From positions 22,215 to 86,214 of the forward strand of contig CAUEEP010000747.1 of NCBI GenBank assembly GCA_958450365.1: 64,000 nucleotides of DNA, written 5' to 3'. The DNA is from Mesorhabditis belari. Its lineage: Eukaryota > Nematoda > Chromadorea > Rhabditida > Rhabditidae. Position 1 is the first letter of the stretch. The number at the start of each line of letters is the position of its first letter. Position numbers and translations under genes: made by a program. This document shows, piece after piece, positions 18,723-33,700 of the stretch. The notes under the pieces are model-generated. The model was given only the letters and a program-made list of their open reading frames with translations, ran no database searches and was not told the origin of the DNA.

Positions 18723-21700
18723 TGAACAAATCAAAGATCGGCTGAACAAATCAAAGCTTTACTGAACAAACTGAACAAATCAAAGCTTTGCTGAACAAAT
18801 CAAAGCTTTACTGAACAAACTGAACAAATCAAAGCTTTGTTGAACAAATCAAAGCTTTACTGAACAAACTGAACAAATCAAAGCTTTGCTGAACCATCAA
18901 AGCTTTACTGAACAAACTGAACAAATCAAAGCTTTGCTAAACAAATCAAAGCTTTGCTGGACAAATCTAAGCTTTACTGAAAAAGTCAAAGCTCTGCTGA
19001 ACAAGTCAAAGCTCTGCTGAACAAATCAAAGCTTTACTGAACAAACTGAACAAATCAAAGCTTGGCTGAACAAGTCAAAGCTCTGCTGAACAAGCAGAGC
19101 TGAACAAATCAAAGCTTTACTGAACAAACTGAACAAATCAAAGCTTTGCTGAACCATCAAAGCTTTACTGAACAAACTGAACAAATCAAAGCTTTGCTAA
19201 ACAAATCAAAGCTTTGCTGGACAAATCTAAGCTTTACTGAAAAAGTCGAAGCTCTGCTGAACAAGTCAAAACTCTGCCGGCTGAACAAGCTCTGCTGAAC
19301 AAGTCAAAGCTTTACTGAACAAACTGAACAAATCAAAGCTCGGCTAAACAAATCTAAGCTTTACTGAAAAAGTCAAAGCTCTGCTGAACAAATCAAAGAC
19401 CGGCTGAACAAATCAAAGCTTTACTGAACAAACTGAACAAATCAAAGCTTTGCTGAACCATCAAAGCTTTACTGAACAAACTGAACAAATCAAAGCTTTG
19501 CTAAACAAATCAAAGCTTTGCTGGACAAATCTAAGCTTTACTGAAAAGTCAAAGCTCTGCTGAACAAGTCAAAACTCTGCTGAACAAATCAAGCTTTACT
19601 GAACAAACTGAACAAATGAAAGCTTGGCTGAACAAGTCAAAGCTCTGCTGAACAAGCAGAGCTAAACAAATCAAAGCTTTACTGAACAAACTGAACAAAT
19701 CAAAGCTTTGCTGAACCATCAAAGCTTTACTGAACAAACTGAACAAATCAAAGCTTTGCTAAACAAATCAAAGCTTTGCTGGACAAATCTAAGCTTTACT
19801 GAAAAGTCAAAGCTCTGCTGGACAAATCCAAGCTTTGCCGAGCAAATACAAGCTTTACTGAACAAACTCAACGAATCAAAGCTTGGTTGAACAAGTCAAA
19901 CCTCTGCTAAACAAATCAAAGCTTTACTGAACAAGTCAAAGCTCTGCTGAACAAGTCAAAGATCGGCTTAACAAATCAAAGCTTTGCTGAACAAATCAAA
20001 GCTTTACTGAACAAACTGAACAAATCAAAGCTTGGCTGAACAAGTCAAAGCTCTGCTGAACAAATCAAAGCTTTACTGAACAAATCAAAGCTTTGCTGAA
20101 TAAATCAAAGCTTTACTGAACAACCTGAACAAATCAAAGCTTGGCTGGACAAGTCAAAGCTCTGCTGAACAAGTCAAAGCTTTACTGAACAAACTGAACA
20201 AATCAAAGCTCGGATGAACAAATCTAAGCTTTACTGAACAAGTCAAAGCTCTGCTGAACAAATCAAAGACCGGCTGAACAAATGAAAGCTTTACTGAACA
20301 AACTGAACAAATAAAAGCTTTGCTAAACAAATCAAAGCTTTGCTGGTCAAATCTAAGCTTTACTGAAAAAGTCAAAGCTCTGCTGAACAAGTCAAAACTC
20401 TGCTGAACAAACCAAATCTTTACTGAACAAACTGAACAAATCAAAGCTTGGCTGAGCAAGTCAAAGCTTTGCTAAACAAATCAAAGCTTTACTGAACAAA
20501 CTGGACAAATCCAAGCTTTGCCAAACAAATCCAAGCTTTACTGAACCAACTCAACAAATCAAAGCTTGGTTGAACAAGTCAAACCTCTGCTAAACAAATC
20601 AAAGCTTTACTGAACAAGTTAAAGCTCTGCTGAACAAATCAAAGATCGGCTGAACAAATCAAAGCTTTACTGAACAAATCAAAGCTTTGCTGAACAAATC
20701 AAAGCTTTACTGAACAACCTGAACAAATCAAAGCTTTACTGAACAACCTGAACAAATCAAAGCTTGGCTGGACAAGTCAAAGCTCTGCTGAACAAGTCAA
20801 AGCTTTACTGAACAAACTGAACAAATCAAAGCTCGGATGAACAAATCTAAGCTTTACTGAACAAGTCAAAGCTCGGCTGAACAAATCAAAGACCGGCTGA
20901 ACAAATGAAAGTTTACTGAACAAATTGAACAAATCAAAGCTTTGCTGAACAAATCAAAGCTTTACTGAACAAACTGAACAAATAAAAGCTTTGCTAAACA
21001 AATCAAAGCTTTGCTGGTCAAATCTAAGCTTTACTGAAAAAGTCAAAGCTTGGCTGAACAAGTCAAAGCTCTGCTGAACAAGCAAAAGCTTTACTGAACA
21101 AACTGAACAAATCAAACCTTGCTAAACAAATCGAAGCTTTGCTAAACAAATCTAAGCTTTATTGAACAAATCAAAGATCGGCTGAACAAATCAAAGCTTT
21201 ACTGAACAAACTGAACAAATCCAAGCTTGGCTGAACAAGTCAAAGGTTTAATGAACAAACAAATCAAACTTTGCTAAACAAATTAAAGCTTTGCTGAACA
21301 AACTGAACAAATCAAAGCTTTGCTAAACAAATCAAAGCTTTGCTGAACAAATCTAAGCTTTACTGAACAAGTCAAAGCTCTGCTGAACAAATCAAAGATC
21401 GGCTGAACAAATCAAAGCTTTACTGAACATACTGAACAAATCCAAGCTTGGCTGAACAAGTCAAAGGTTTAATGAACAAATTGAACAAATCAAAGCTTTG
21501 CTAAACAGATCAAAGCTTTACTGAACAAACTGGGCAAATCCAAGCTTTGCCGAACAAATCCAAGCTTTACTGAACAAACTCAACAAATCAAAGCTTGCTT
21601 GAACAAGTCAAACCTCTGCTAAACAATACAAAGCTTTACTGAACAAGTCAAAGCTCTGCTGAACAAATCAAAGATCGGCTGATCAAATCAAAGCTTTGCT

Positions 21701-24700
21701 GAACAAATCAAAGCTTTACTGAACAAACTGAACAAATCAAAGCTTGGCTGAACAAGTCAAAGCTCTGCTGAACAAATCAAAGCTTTACTGAACAAATCAA
21801 AGCTTTGCTGAACAATCAAAGCTTTACTGAGCAACCTGAACAAATCAAAGCTTGGCTGGACAAGTCAAAGCTCTGCTGAACAAGTCAAAGCTTTACTGAA
21901 CAAACTGAACAAATCAAAGCTCGGATGAACAAATCTAAGCTTTACTGAACAAGTCAAAGCTCTGCTGAACAAATCAAAGACCGGCTGAACAAATGAAAGC
22001 TTTACTGAACAAACTGAACAAAAAAAAGCTTTGCTAAACAAATCAAAGCTTTGCTGGTCAAATCTAAGCGTTTGCGGAAAAAGTCAAAGCTCTGCTGAAC
22101 AAGTCAAAACTCTGCTGAACAAATCAAATCTTTACTGAACAAACTGAACAAATCAAAGCTTGGCTGAACAAGTCAAAACTTTGCTAAACAAATCAAAGCT
22201 TTACTGAACAAACTGAACAAATCAAAGCTTGGCTGAACAAGTCAAAGCTCTGCTGAACAAATCAAAGCTTTACTGAACAAATCAAAGCTTTGCTGAACAA
22301 ATCAAAGCTTTACTGAACAACCTGAACAAATCAAAGCTTGGCTGGACAAGTCAAAGCTCTGCTGAACAAGTCAAAGCTTTACTGAACAAACTGAACAAAT
22401 CAAAGCTCGGATGAACAAATCTAAGCTTTACTGAACAAGTCAAAGCTCTGCTGAACAAATCAAAGACCGGCTGAACAAATGAAAGCTTTACTGAACAAAC
22501 TGAACAAATAAAAGCTTTGCTAAACAAATCAAAGCTTTGCTGGTCAAATCTAAGCTTTACTGAAAAAGTCAAAGCTCTGCTGAACAAGTCAAAACTCTGC
22601 TGAACAAATCAAATCTTTACTGAACAAACTGAACAAATCAAAGCTTGGCTGAACAAGTCAAAGCTTTGCTAAACAGATCAAAGCTTTACTGAACAAACTG
22701 GACAAATCCAAGCTTTGCCGAACAAATCCAAGCTTTACTGAACCAACTCAACAAATCAAAGCTTGGTGGAACAAGTCAAACCTCTGCTAAACAAATCAAA
22801 GCTTTACTGAACAGGTCAAAGCTCTGCTGAACAAATCAAAGATCGGCTGAACAAATCAAAGCTTTACTGAACAAATCAAAGCTTTGCTGAACAAATCAAA
22901 GCTTTACTGAACAACCTGAACAAATCAAATCTTTACTGAACAACCTGAACAAATCAAAGCTCGGCTGGACAAGTCAAAGCTCTGCTGAACAAGTCAAAGC
23001 TTTACTGAACAAACTGAACAAATCAAAGCTCGGATGAACAAATCTAAGCTTTACTGAACAAGTCAAAGCTCGGCTGAACAAATCAAAGACCGGCTGAACA
23101 AATGAAAGTTTACTGAACAAACTGAACAAATCAAAGCTTTGCTGAACAAATCAAAGCTTTACTGAACAAACTGAACAAATAAAAGCTTTGCTAAACAAAT
23201 CAAAGCCTTGCTGGTCAAATCTAAGCTTTACTGAAAAAGTCAAAGCTTGGCTGAACAAGTCAAAGCTCTGCTGAACAAGCAAAAGCTTTACTGAACAAAC
23301 TGAACAAATCAAACCTTGCTAAACAAATCAAAGCTTTGCTGAACAAATCTAAGCTTTATTGAACAAATCAAAGATCGGCTGAACAAATCAAAGCTTTACT
23401 GAACAAACTGAACAAATCCAAGCTTGGCTGAACAAGTCAAAGGTTTAATGAACAAACAAATCAAACTTTGCTAAACAAATTAAAGCTTTGCTGAACAAAC
23501 TGAACAAATCAAAGCTTTGCTGAACAAATCTAAGCTTTACTGAACAAGTCAAAGGTTTAATGAACAAATTGAACAAATCAAAGCTTTGCTAAACAAATCA
23601 AAGCTTTACTGAACAAACTGGACAAATCCAAGCTTGGCTGAACAAGTCAAAGGTTTAATGAACAAATTGAACAAATCAAAGCTTTGCTAAACAAATCAAA
23701 GCTTTACTGAACAAACTGGACAAATCCAAGCTTTGCCGAACAAATCCAAGCTTTACTGAACAAACTCAACAAATCAAAGCTTGCTTGAACAAGTCAAACC
23801 TCTGCTAAACAATACAAAGCTTTACTGAACAAGTCAAAGCTCTGCTGAACAAATCAAAGATCGGCTGATCAAATCAAAGCTTTGCTGAACAAATCAAAGC
23901 TTTACTGAACAAACTGAACAAATCAAAGCTTGGCTGAACAAGTCAAAGCTCTGCTGAACAAATCAAAGCTTTACTGAACAAATCAAAGCTTTGCTGAACA
24001 ATCAAAGCTTTACGGAACAACCTGAACAAATCAAAGCTTGGCTGGACAAGTCAAAGCTCTGCTGAACAAGTCAAAGCTTTACTGAACAAACTGAACAAAT
24101 CAAAGCTCGGATGAACAAATCTAAGCTTTACTGAACAAGTCAAAGCTCTGCTGAACAAGTCAAAACTCTGCTGAACAAATCAAATCTTTACTGAACAAAC
24201 TGAACAAATCAAAGCTTGGCTGAACAAGTCAAAGCTTTGCTAAACAAATCAAAGCTTTACTGAACAAACTGGACAAATCAAAGCTTGGTTGAACAAGTCA
24301 AACCTCTGCTAAACAAATCAAAGCTTTACTGAACAAGTCAAAGCTCTGCTGAACAAGCAAAAGCTTTACTGAACAAACTGAACAAATCCAACCTTGCTGA
24401 ACAGATCAAAGCTTTACCGAACAAACTGAAAAATCAAAGCTTTGCAGAATAAATCAAAGCTCTACTGAACAAACTGAACAAATCAAGCTTTGCTAGACAA
24501 ACCAAAGCTTTGCTGAACAAATCTAAGCTTTATTGAACAAATCAAAGATCGGCTGAACAAATCAAAGCTTTACTGAACAAACTGAACAAATCCAAGCTTG
24601 GTTGAACAAGTCAAAGGTTTAATGAACGAACAAATCAAACCTTGCTAAACAAATTAAAGCTTTGCTGAACAAACTGAACAAATCAAAGCTTTGCTAAACA

Positions 24701-27700
24701 ACTCAAAGCTTTGCTGAACAAATCTAAGCTTTACTGAACAAGTCAAAGCTCTGCTGAACAAATCAAAGATCGGCTGAACAAATCAAAGCTTTATTGAACA
24801 AACTGAACAAATCCAAGCTTGGCTGAACAAGTCAAAGGTTTAATGAACAAATTGAACAAATCAAACCTTGCTAAACAAATTAAAGCCTTGCTGAACAAAC
24901 TGAACAAAATAAAGCTTTGTTGAACAAATCAACGCTTTACTGAACAAACTGAACAAATCAAAGCTTGGCTGAACAAGTCAAAGCTCTGCTGAACAGATCA
25001 AAGCTTTACTGAACAAACTGAATAAATCAAAGCTTGGCTGAAGAAGTCAAAGCTCTGCTGAACAAGCAAAACTGCTGAACAAGCTTTACTGAACAAACTG
25101 AACAAATCAAACCTTGCTGAACAGATCAAAGCTTTACCGAATAAACTGAAAAATTAAAGCTTTGCAGAACCAATCACAGCTTTACTGAACAAACTGAACA
25201 AATCAAAGCTTTGCTAGACAAATCAAATCTTTACTGAACAAACTGAACAAATCAAAGCTTGGCTGAACAAGTCAAAGCTTTGCTAAACAAATCAAAACTT
25301 TACTGAACAAACTGAACAAATCAAAGCTTGGCTGAACAAGTCAAAGCTCTGCTGAACAAATCAAAGCTTTACTAAACAAATCAAAGCTTTGCTGAACAAA
25401 TCAAAGCTTTACTGAACAACCTGAACAAATCAAAGCTTGGATGGGCAAGTCAAAGCTCTGCTGAACAAGTCAAAGCTTTACTGAACAAACTGAACAAATC
25501 AAAGCTCGCATGAACAAATCTAAGCTTTACTGAACAAGTCAAAGCTCTGCTGAACAAATCAAAGACCGGCTGAACAATGAAAGCTTTACTGAACAAACTG
25601 AACAAATAAAAGCTTTGCTAATCAAATCAAAGCTTGCTGGTCAAATCTAAGCTTTACTGAAAAAGTCAAAGCTCTGCTGAACAAGTCAAAACTCTGCTGA
25701 ACAAATCAAATCTTTACTGAACAAACTGAACAAATCAAAGCTTGGCTGAACAAGTCAAAGCTTTGCTAAACAAATCAACGCTTTACTGAACAAACTGGAC
25801 AAATCCAAGCTTTGCCGAACAAATCCAAGCTTTACTGAACCAACTCAAAAAATCAAAGCTTTACCGAACAAATCAAAGCTTTGCTAAACAAATCAAAGCT
25901 TTACTGAACAACCTGAACAAATCAAAGCTTTACTGAACAACCTGAACAAATCAAAGCTTGGCTGGACAAGTCAAAGCTCTGCTGAACAAGTCAAAGCTCT
26001 ACTGAACAAACTGAACAAATCAAAGCTCGGATGAACAAATCTAAGCTTTACTGAACAAGTCAAAGCTCGGCTGAACAAATCAAAGACCGGCTGAACAAAT
26101 GAAAGTTTACTGAACAAATTGAACAAATCAAAGCTTTGCTGAACAAATCAAAGCTTTACTGAACAAACTGAACAAATAAAAGCTTTGCTAAACAAATCAA
26201 AGCTTTGCTGATCAAATCTAAGCTTTACTGAAAAAGTCAAAGCTTGGCTGAACAAGTCAAAGCTCTGCTGAACAAGCAAAAGCTTTACTGAACAAACTGA
26301 ACAAATCAAACCTTGCTAAACAAATCAAAGCTTTGCTGAACAAATCTAAGCTTTATTGAACAAATCAAAGATCGGCTGAACAAATCAAAGCTTTACTGAA
26401 CAAACTGAACAAATCCAAGCTTGTCTGAACAAGTCAAAGGTTTAATGAACAAACAAATCAAACTTTGCTAAACAAATTAAAGCTTTGCTGAACAAACTGA
26501 ACAAATCAAAGCTTTGCTAAACAAATCAAAGCTTTGCTGAACAAATCTAAGCTTTACTGAACAAACTGAACAAATCCAAGCTTGGCTGAACAAGTCAAAG
26601 GTTTAATGAACAAATTGAACAAATCAAAGCTTTGCTAAACAAATCAAAGCTTTACTGAACAAACTGGACAAATCCAAGCTTGGCCGAACAAATCCAAGCT
26701 TTACTGAACAAACTCAACAAATCAAAGCTTGGTGGAACAAGTCAAACCTCTGCTAAACAATACAAAGCTTTACTGAACAAGTCAAGGCTCTGCTGAACAA
26801 ATCAAAGATCGGCTGATCAAATCAAAGCTTTGCTGAACAAATCAAAGCTTTACTGAACAAACTGAACAAATCAAAGCTTGGCTGAACAAGTCAAAGCTCT
26901 GCTGAACAAATCAAAGCTTTACTGAACAAATCAAAGCTTTGCTGAACAAATCAAAGCTTTACTGAACAACCTGAACAAATCAAAGCTTGGCTGGACAAGT
27001 CAAAGCTCTGCTGAACAAGTCAAAGCTTTACTGAACAAACTGAACAAATCAAAGCTCGGATGAACAAATCTAAGCTTTACTGAACAAGTCAAAGACCGGC
27101 TGAACAAATCAAAGCTTTACTGAACAAACTGAACAAATCCAAGCTTGTCTGAACAAGTCAAAGGTTTAATGAACAAACAAATCAAACTTTGCTAAACAAA
27201 TTAAAGCTTTGCTGAACAAACTGAACAAATCAAAGCTTTGCTAAACAAATCAAAGCTTTGCTGAACAAATCTAAGCTTTACTGAACAAACTGAACAAATC
27301 CAAGCTTGGCTGAACAAGTCAAAGGTTTAATGAACAAATTGAACAAATCAAAGCTTTGCTGAACAAATCAAAGCTTTACTGAACAAACTGGACAAATCCA
27401 AGCTTGGCCGAACAAATCCAAGCTTTACTGAACAAACTCAACAAATCAAAGCTTGGTGGAACAAGTCAAACCTCTGCTAAACAATACAAAGCTTTACTGA
27501 ACAAGTCAAGGCTCTGCTGAACAAATCAAAGATCGGCTGATCAAATCAAAGCTTTGCTGAACAAATCAAAGCTTTACTGAACAAACTGAACAAATCAAAG
27601 CTTGGCTGAACAAGTCAAAGCTCTGCTGAACAAATCAAAGCTTTACTGAACAAATCAAAGCTTTGCTGAACAAATCAAAGCTTTACTGAACAACCTGAAC

Positions 27701-30700
27701 AAATCAAAGCTTGGCTGGACAAGTCAAAGCTCTGCTGAACAAGTCAAAGCTTTACTGAACAAACTGAACAAATCAAAGCTCGGATGAACAAATCTAAGCT
27801 TTACTGAACAAGTCAAAGACCGGCTGAACAAATGAAAGCTTTACTGAACAAACTGAACAAATAAAAGCTTTGCTAAACAAATCAAAGCTTTGCTGGTCAA
27901 ATCTAAGCTTTACTGAAAAAGTCAAAGCTCTGCTGAACAAGTCAAAACTCTGCTGAACAAATCAAATCTTTACTGAACAAACTGAACAAATCAAAGCTTG
28001 GCTGAACAAGTCAAAGCTTTGCTAAACAAATCAAAGCTTACTGAACAAACTGGACAAATCCAAGCTTTGCCGAACAAATCCAAGCTTTACTGAACAAACT
28101 CAACAAATCAAAGCTTGGTTGAACAAGTCAAACCTCTGCTAAACAATACAAAGCTTTACTGAACAAGTCAAAGCTCTGCTGAACAAATCAAAGATCGGCT
28201 GATCAAATCAAAGCTTTACTGAACATACTGAACAAATCCAAGCTTGGCTGAACAAGTCAAAGGTTTAATGAACAAATTGAACAAATCAAAGCTTTGCTAA
28301 ACAAATCAAAGCTTTACTGAACAAACTGGACAAATCCAAGCTTTGCCGAACAAATCCAAGCTTTACTGAACAAAATCAACAAATCAAAGCTTGGTTGAAC
28401 AAGTCAAACCTCTGCTAAACAATACAAAGCTTTACTGAACAAGTCAAAGCTCTGCTGAACAAATCAAAGATCGGCTGATCAAATCAAAGCTTTGCTGAAC
28501 AAATCAAAGCTTTACTGAACAAACTGAACAAATCAAAGCTTGGCTGAACAAGTCAAAGCTCTGCTGAACAAATCAAAGCTTTACTGAACAAATCAAAGCT
28601 TTGCTGAAAAATCAAAGCTTTACTGAACAACCTGAACAAATCAAAGCTTGGCCGGACAAGTCAAAGTTCTGCTGAACAAGTCAAAGCTTCACTGAACAAA
28701 CTGAACAAATCAAAGCTCGGATGAACAAATCTAAGCTTTACTGAACAAGTCAAAGCTCGGCTGAACAAATCAAAGACCGGCTGAACAAATGAAAGTTTAC
28801 TGAACAAACTGAACAAAAAAAAAGCTTTGCTAAACAAATCAAAGCTTTGCTGGTCAAATCTAAGCTTTACTGAAAAAGTCAAAGCTCTGCTGAACAAGTC
28901 AAAACTCTGCTGAACAAATCAAATCTTTACTGAACAAACTGAACAAATCAAAGCTTGGCTGAACAAGTCAAAGCTTTGCTAAACAAATCAAAGCTTTACT
29001 GAACAAACTGGACAAATCAAAGGTTTAATGAACAAACAAATTAAACCTTGCTAAACAAATTAAAGCTTTGCTGAACAAACTGAACAAATCAAAGCTTTGC
29101 TAAACAAATCAAAGCTTTGCTGAACAAATCTAAGCTTTACTGAACAAGTCAAAGCTCTGCTGAACAAATCAAAGATCGGCTGAACAAATCAAAGCTTTAC
29201 TGAACAAATCAAAGCTTTGCTGAAAAATCAAAGCTTTACTGAACAACCTGAACAAATCAAAGCTTGGCTGGACAAGTCAAAGCTCTGCTGAACAAGTCAA
29301 AGCTTTACTGAACAAACTGAACAAATCAAAGCTCGGATGAACAAATCTAAGCTTTACTGAACAAGTCAAAGCTCGGCTGAACAAATCAAAGACCGGCTGA
29401 ACAAATGAAAGTTTACTGAACAAACTGAACAAAAAAAAGCTTTGCTAAACAAATCAAAGCTTTGCTGGTCAAATCTAAGCTTTACTGAAAAAGTCAAAGC
29501 TCTGCTGAACAAGTCAAAACTCTGCTGAACAAATCAAATCTTTACTGAACAAACTGAACAAATCAAAGCTTGGCTGAACAAGTCAAAGCTTTGCTAAACA
29601 AATCAAAGCTTTACTGAACAAACTGGACAAATCAAAGCTTGGTTGAACAAGTCAAACCTCTGCTAAACAAATCAAAGCTTTACTGAACAAGTCAAAAGCT
29701 CTGCTAAGCAAATCAAAGATCGGCTGAACAAATCAAAGCTTTACTGAACAAATCAAAGCTTTGCTGAACAAATCAAAGCTTTACTGAACAACCTGAACAA
29801 ATCAAAGCTTGGCTGGACAAGTCAAAGCTCTGCTGAACAAGCAAAAGCTTTACTGAACAAACTGAACAAATCAAACCTTGCTGAACAGATCAAAGCTTTA
29901 CCGAACAAACTGAAAAATCAAAGCTTTGCAGAACAAATCAAAGCTTTACTGAACAAACTGAACAAATCAAGCTTTGCTAAACAAATCAAAGCTCGCTGAA
30001 CAAATCTAAGCTTTATTGAACAAATCAAAGATCGGCTGAACAAATCAAAGCTTTACTGAACAAACTGAACAAATCCAAGCTTGGCTGAACAAGTCAAAGG
30101 TTTAATGAACAAACAAATTAAACCTTGCTAAACAAATTAAAGCTTTGCTGAACAAACTGAACAAATCAAAGCTTTGCTAAACAAATCAAAGCTTTGCTGA
30201 ACAAATCTAAGCTTTACTGAACAAGTCAAAGCTCTGCTGAACAAATCAAAGATCGGCTGAACAAATCAAAGCTTTACTGAACAAATCAAAGCTTTGCTGA
30301 ACAAATCAAAAGCTTTACTGAACAACCTGAACAAATCAAAGCTTGGCTGGACAAGTCAAAGCTCTGCTGAACAAGCAAAAGCTTTACTGAACAAACTGAA
30401 CAAATCAAACCTTGCTGAACAGATCAAAGCTTTACCGAACAAACTGAAAAATCAAAGCTTTGCAGAACAAATCAAAGCTTTACTGAACAAACTGAACAAA
30501 TCAAGCTTTGCTAAACAAATCAAAGCTTTGCTGAACAAATCTAAGCTTTATTGAACAAATCAAAGATCGGCTGAACAAATCAAAGCTTTACTGAACAAAC
30601 TGAACAAATCCAAGCTTGGCTGAGCAAGTCAAAGGTTTAATGAACAAACAAATCAAACCTTGCTAAACAAATTAAAGCTTTGCTGAACAAACTGAACAAA

Positions 30701-33700
30701 TCAAAGCTTTGCTAAACAAATCAAAGCTTTGCTGGACAAATCAAAGATCGGCTGAACAAATCAAAGCTTTGCTGAACACATCAAAGCTTTACTGAACAAC
30801 CTGAACAAATCCAAGCTTGGCTGAACAAGTCAAAGGTTTAATGAACAAATTGAACAAATCAAACCTTGCTAAACAAATTAAAGCTTTGCTGAACAAACTG
30901 AACAAATCAAAGCTTTGTTGAACAAATCAACGCTTTACTGAACAAACTGATCAAATCAAAGCTTGGCTGAACAAGTCAAAGCTCTGCTGAACAAGTCAAA
31001 GCTTTACTGAACAAACTGAACAAATCAAAGCTCGGATGAACAAATCTATGCTTTACTGAACAAGTCAAAGCTCTGCTGAACAAATCAAAGACCGGCTGAA
31101 CAAATGAAAGCTTTACTGAACAAACTGAACAAATAAAAGCTTGGCTAAACAAATCAAAGCTTTGCTGGTCAAATCTAAGCTTTACTGAAAAAGTCAAAGC
31201 TCTGCTGAACAAGTCAAAACTCTGCTGAACAAATCAAATCTTTACTGAACAAACTGAACAAATCAAAGCTTGGCTGAACAAGTCAAAGCTTTGCTAAACA
31301 AATCAAAGCTTTACTGAACAAACTGGACAAATCCAAGCTTGGCCGAACAAATCCAAGCTTTACTGAACCAACTCAACAAATCAAAGCTTGGTTGAACAAG
31401 TCAAACCTCTGCTAAACAAATCAAAGCTTTACTGAACAAGTCAAAGCTCTGCTAAACAAATCAAAGATCGGCTGAACAAATCAAAGCTTTACTGAACAAA
31501 TCAAAGCTTTGCTGAACAAATCAAAGCTTTACTGAACAACCTGAACAAATCAAAGCTTGGCTGGACAAGTCAAAGCTCTGCTGAACAAGCAAAAGCTTTA
31601 CTGAACAAACTGAACAAATCAAACCTTGCTGAACAGATCAAAGCTTTACCGAACAAACTGAAAAATCAAAGCTTTGCAGAACAAATCAAAGCTTTACTGA
31701 ACAAACTGAACAAATCAAGCTTTGCTAAACAAATCAAAGCTCGCTGAACAAATCTAAGCTTTATTGAACAAATCAAAGATCGGCTGAACAAATCAAAGCT
31801 TTACTGAACAAACTGAACAAATCCAAGCTTGGCTGAACAAGTCAAAGGTTTAATGAACAAACAAATTAAACCTTGCTAAACAAATTAAAGCTTTGCTGAA
31901 CAAACTGAACAAATCAAAGCTTTGCTAAACAAATCAAAGCTTTGCTGAACAAATCTAAGCTTTACTGAACAAGTCAAAGCTCTGCTGAACAAATCAAAGA
32001 TCGGCTGAACAAATCAAAGCTTTACTGAACAAATCAAAGCTTTGCTGAACAAATCAAAGCTTTACTGAACAACCTGAACAAATCAAAGCTTGGCTGGACA
32101 AGTCAAAGCTCTGCTGAACAAGCAAAAGCTTTACTGAACAAACTGAACAAATCAAACCTTGCTGAACAGATCAAAGCTTTACCGAACAAACTGAAAAATC
32201 AAAGCTTTGCAGAACAAATCAAAGCTTTACTGAACATACTGAACAAATCAAGCTTTGCTAAACAAATCAAAGCTTTGCTGAACAAATCTAAGCTTTATTG
32301 AACAAATCAAAGATCGGCTGAACAAATCAAAGCTTTACTGAACAAACTGAACAAATCCAAGCTTGGCTGAGCAAGTCAAAGGTTTAATGAACAAACAAAT
32401 CAAACCTTGCTAAACAAATTAAAGCTTTGCTGAACAAACTGAACAAATCAAAGCTTTGCTAAACAAATCAAAGCTTTGCTGGACAAATCTAAGCTTTACT
32501 GAACAAGTCAAAGCTCTGCTGAACAAATCAAAGATCGGCTGAACAAATCAAAGCTTTGCTGAACACATCAAAGCTTTACTGAACAACCTGAACAAATCCA
32601 AGCTTGGCTGAACAAGTCAAAGGTTTAATGAACAAATTGAACAAATCAAACCTTGCTAAACAAATTAAAGCTTTTGCTGAACAAACTGAACAAATCAAAG
32701 CTTTGTTGAACAAATCAACGCTTTACTGAACAAACTGATCAAATCAAAGCTTCTTGAACAAGTCAAAGCTCTGCTGAACAAACTAAACAAATCAAAGCTT
32801 GGCTGAACAAGTCAAAGCTCTGCTGAACAAATCAAAGCTTTACTGAACAAATCAAAGCTTTGCTGAACAAATCAAAGCTTTACTGAACAACCTGAACAAA
32901 TCAAGGCTTGGCTGGACAAGTCAAAGCTCTGCTGAACAAGTCAAAGCTTTACTGAACAAACTGAACAAATCAAAGCTCGGATGAACAAATCTATGCTTTA
33001 CTGAACAAGTCAAAGCTCTGCTGAACAAATCAAAGACCGGCTGAACAAATGAAAGCTTTACTGAACAAACTGAACAAATAAAAGCTTGGCTAAACAAATC
33101 AAAGCTTTGCTGGTCAAATCTAAGCTTTACTGAAAAAAGTCAAAGCTCTGCTGAACAAGTCAAAACTCTGCTGAACAAATCAAATCTTTACTGAACAAAC
33201 TGAACAAATCAAAGCTTGGCTGAACAAGTCAAAGCTTTGCTAAACAAATCAAAAGCTTTACTGAACAAACTGGACAAATCCAAGCTTGGCCGAACAAATC
33301 CAAGCTTTACTGAACCAACTCAACAAATCAAAGCTTGGTTGAACAAGTCAAACCTCTGCTAAACAAATCAAAGCTTTACTGAACAAGTCAAAGCTCTGCT
33401 GAACAAATCAAAGATCGGCTGAACAAATCAAAGCTTTACTGAACAAATCAAAGCTTTGCTGAACAAATCAAAGCTTTACTGAACAACCTGAACAAATCAA
33501 AGCTTTACTGAACAACCTGAACAAATCAAAGCTTGGCTGGACAAGTCAAAGCTCTGCTGAACAAGTCAAAGCTTTACTGAACAAACTGAACAAATCAAAG
33601 CTCGGATGAACAAATCTAAGCTTTATTGAACAAGTCAAAGCTCGGCTGAACAAATCAAAGACCGGCTGAACAAATGAAAGTTTACTGAACAAACTGAACA

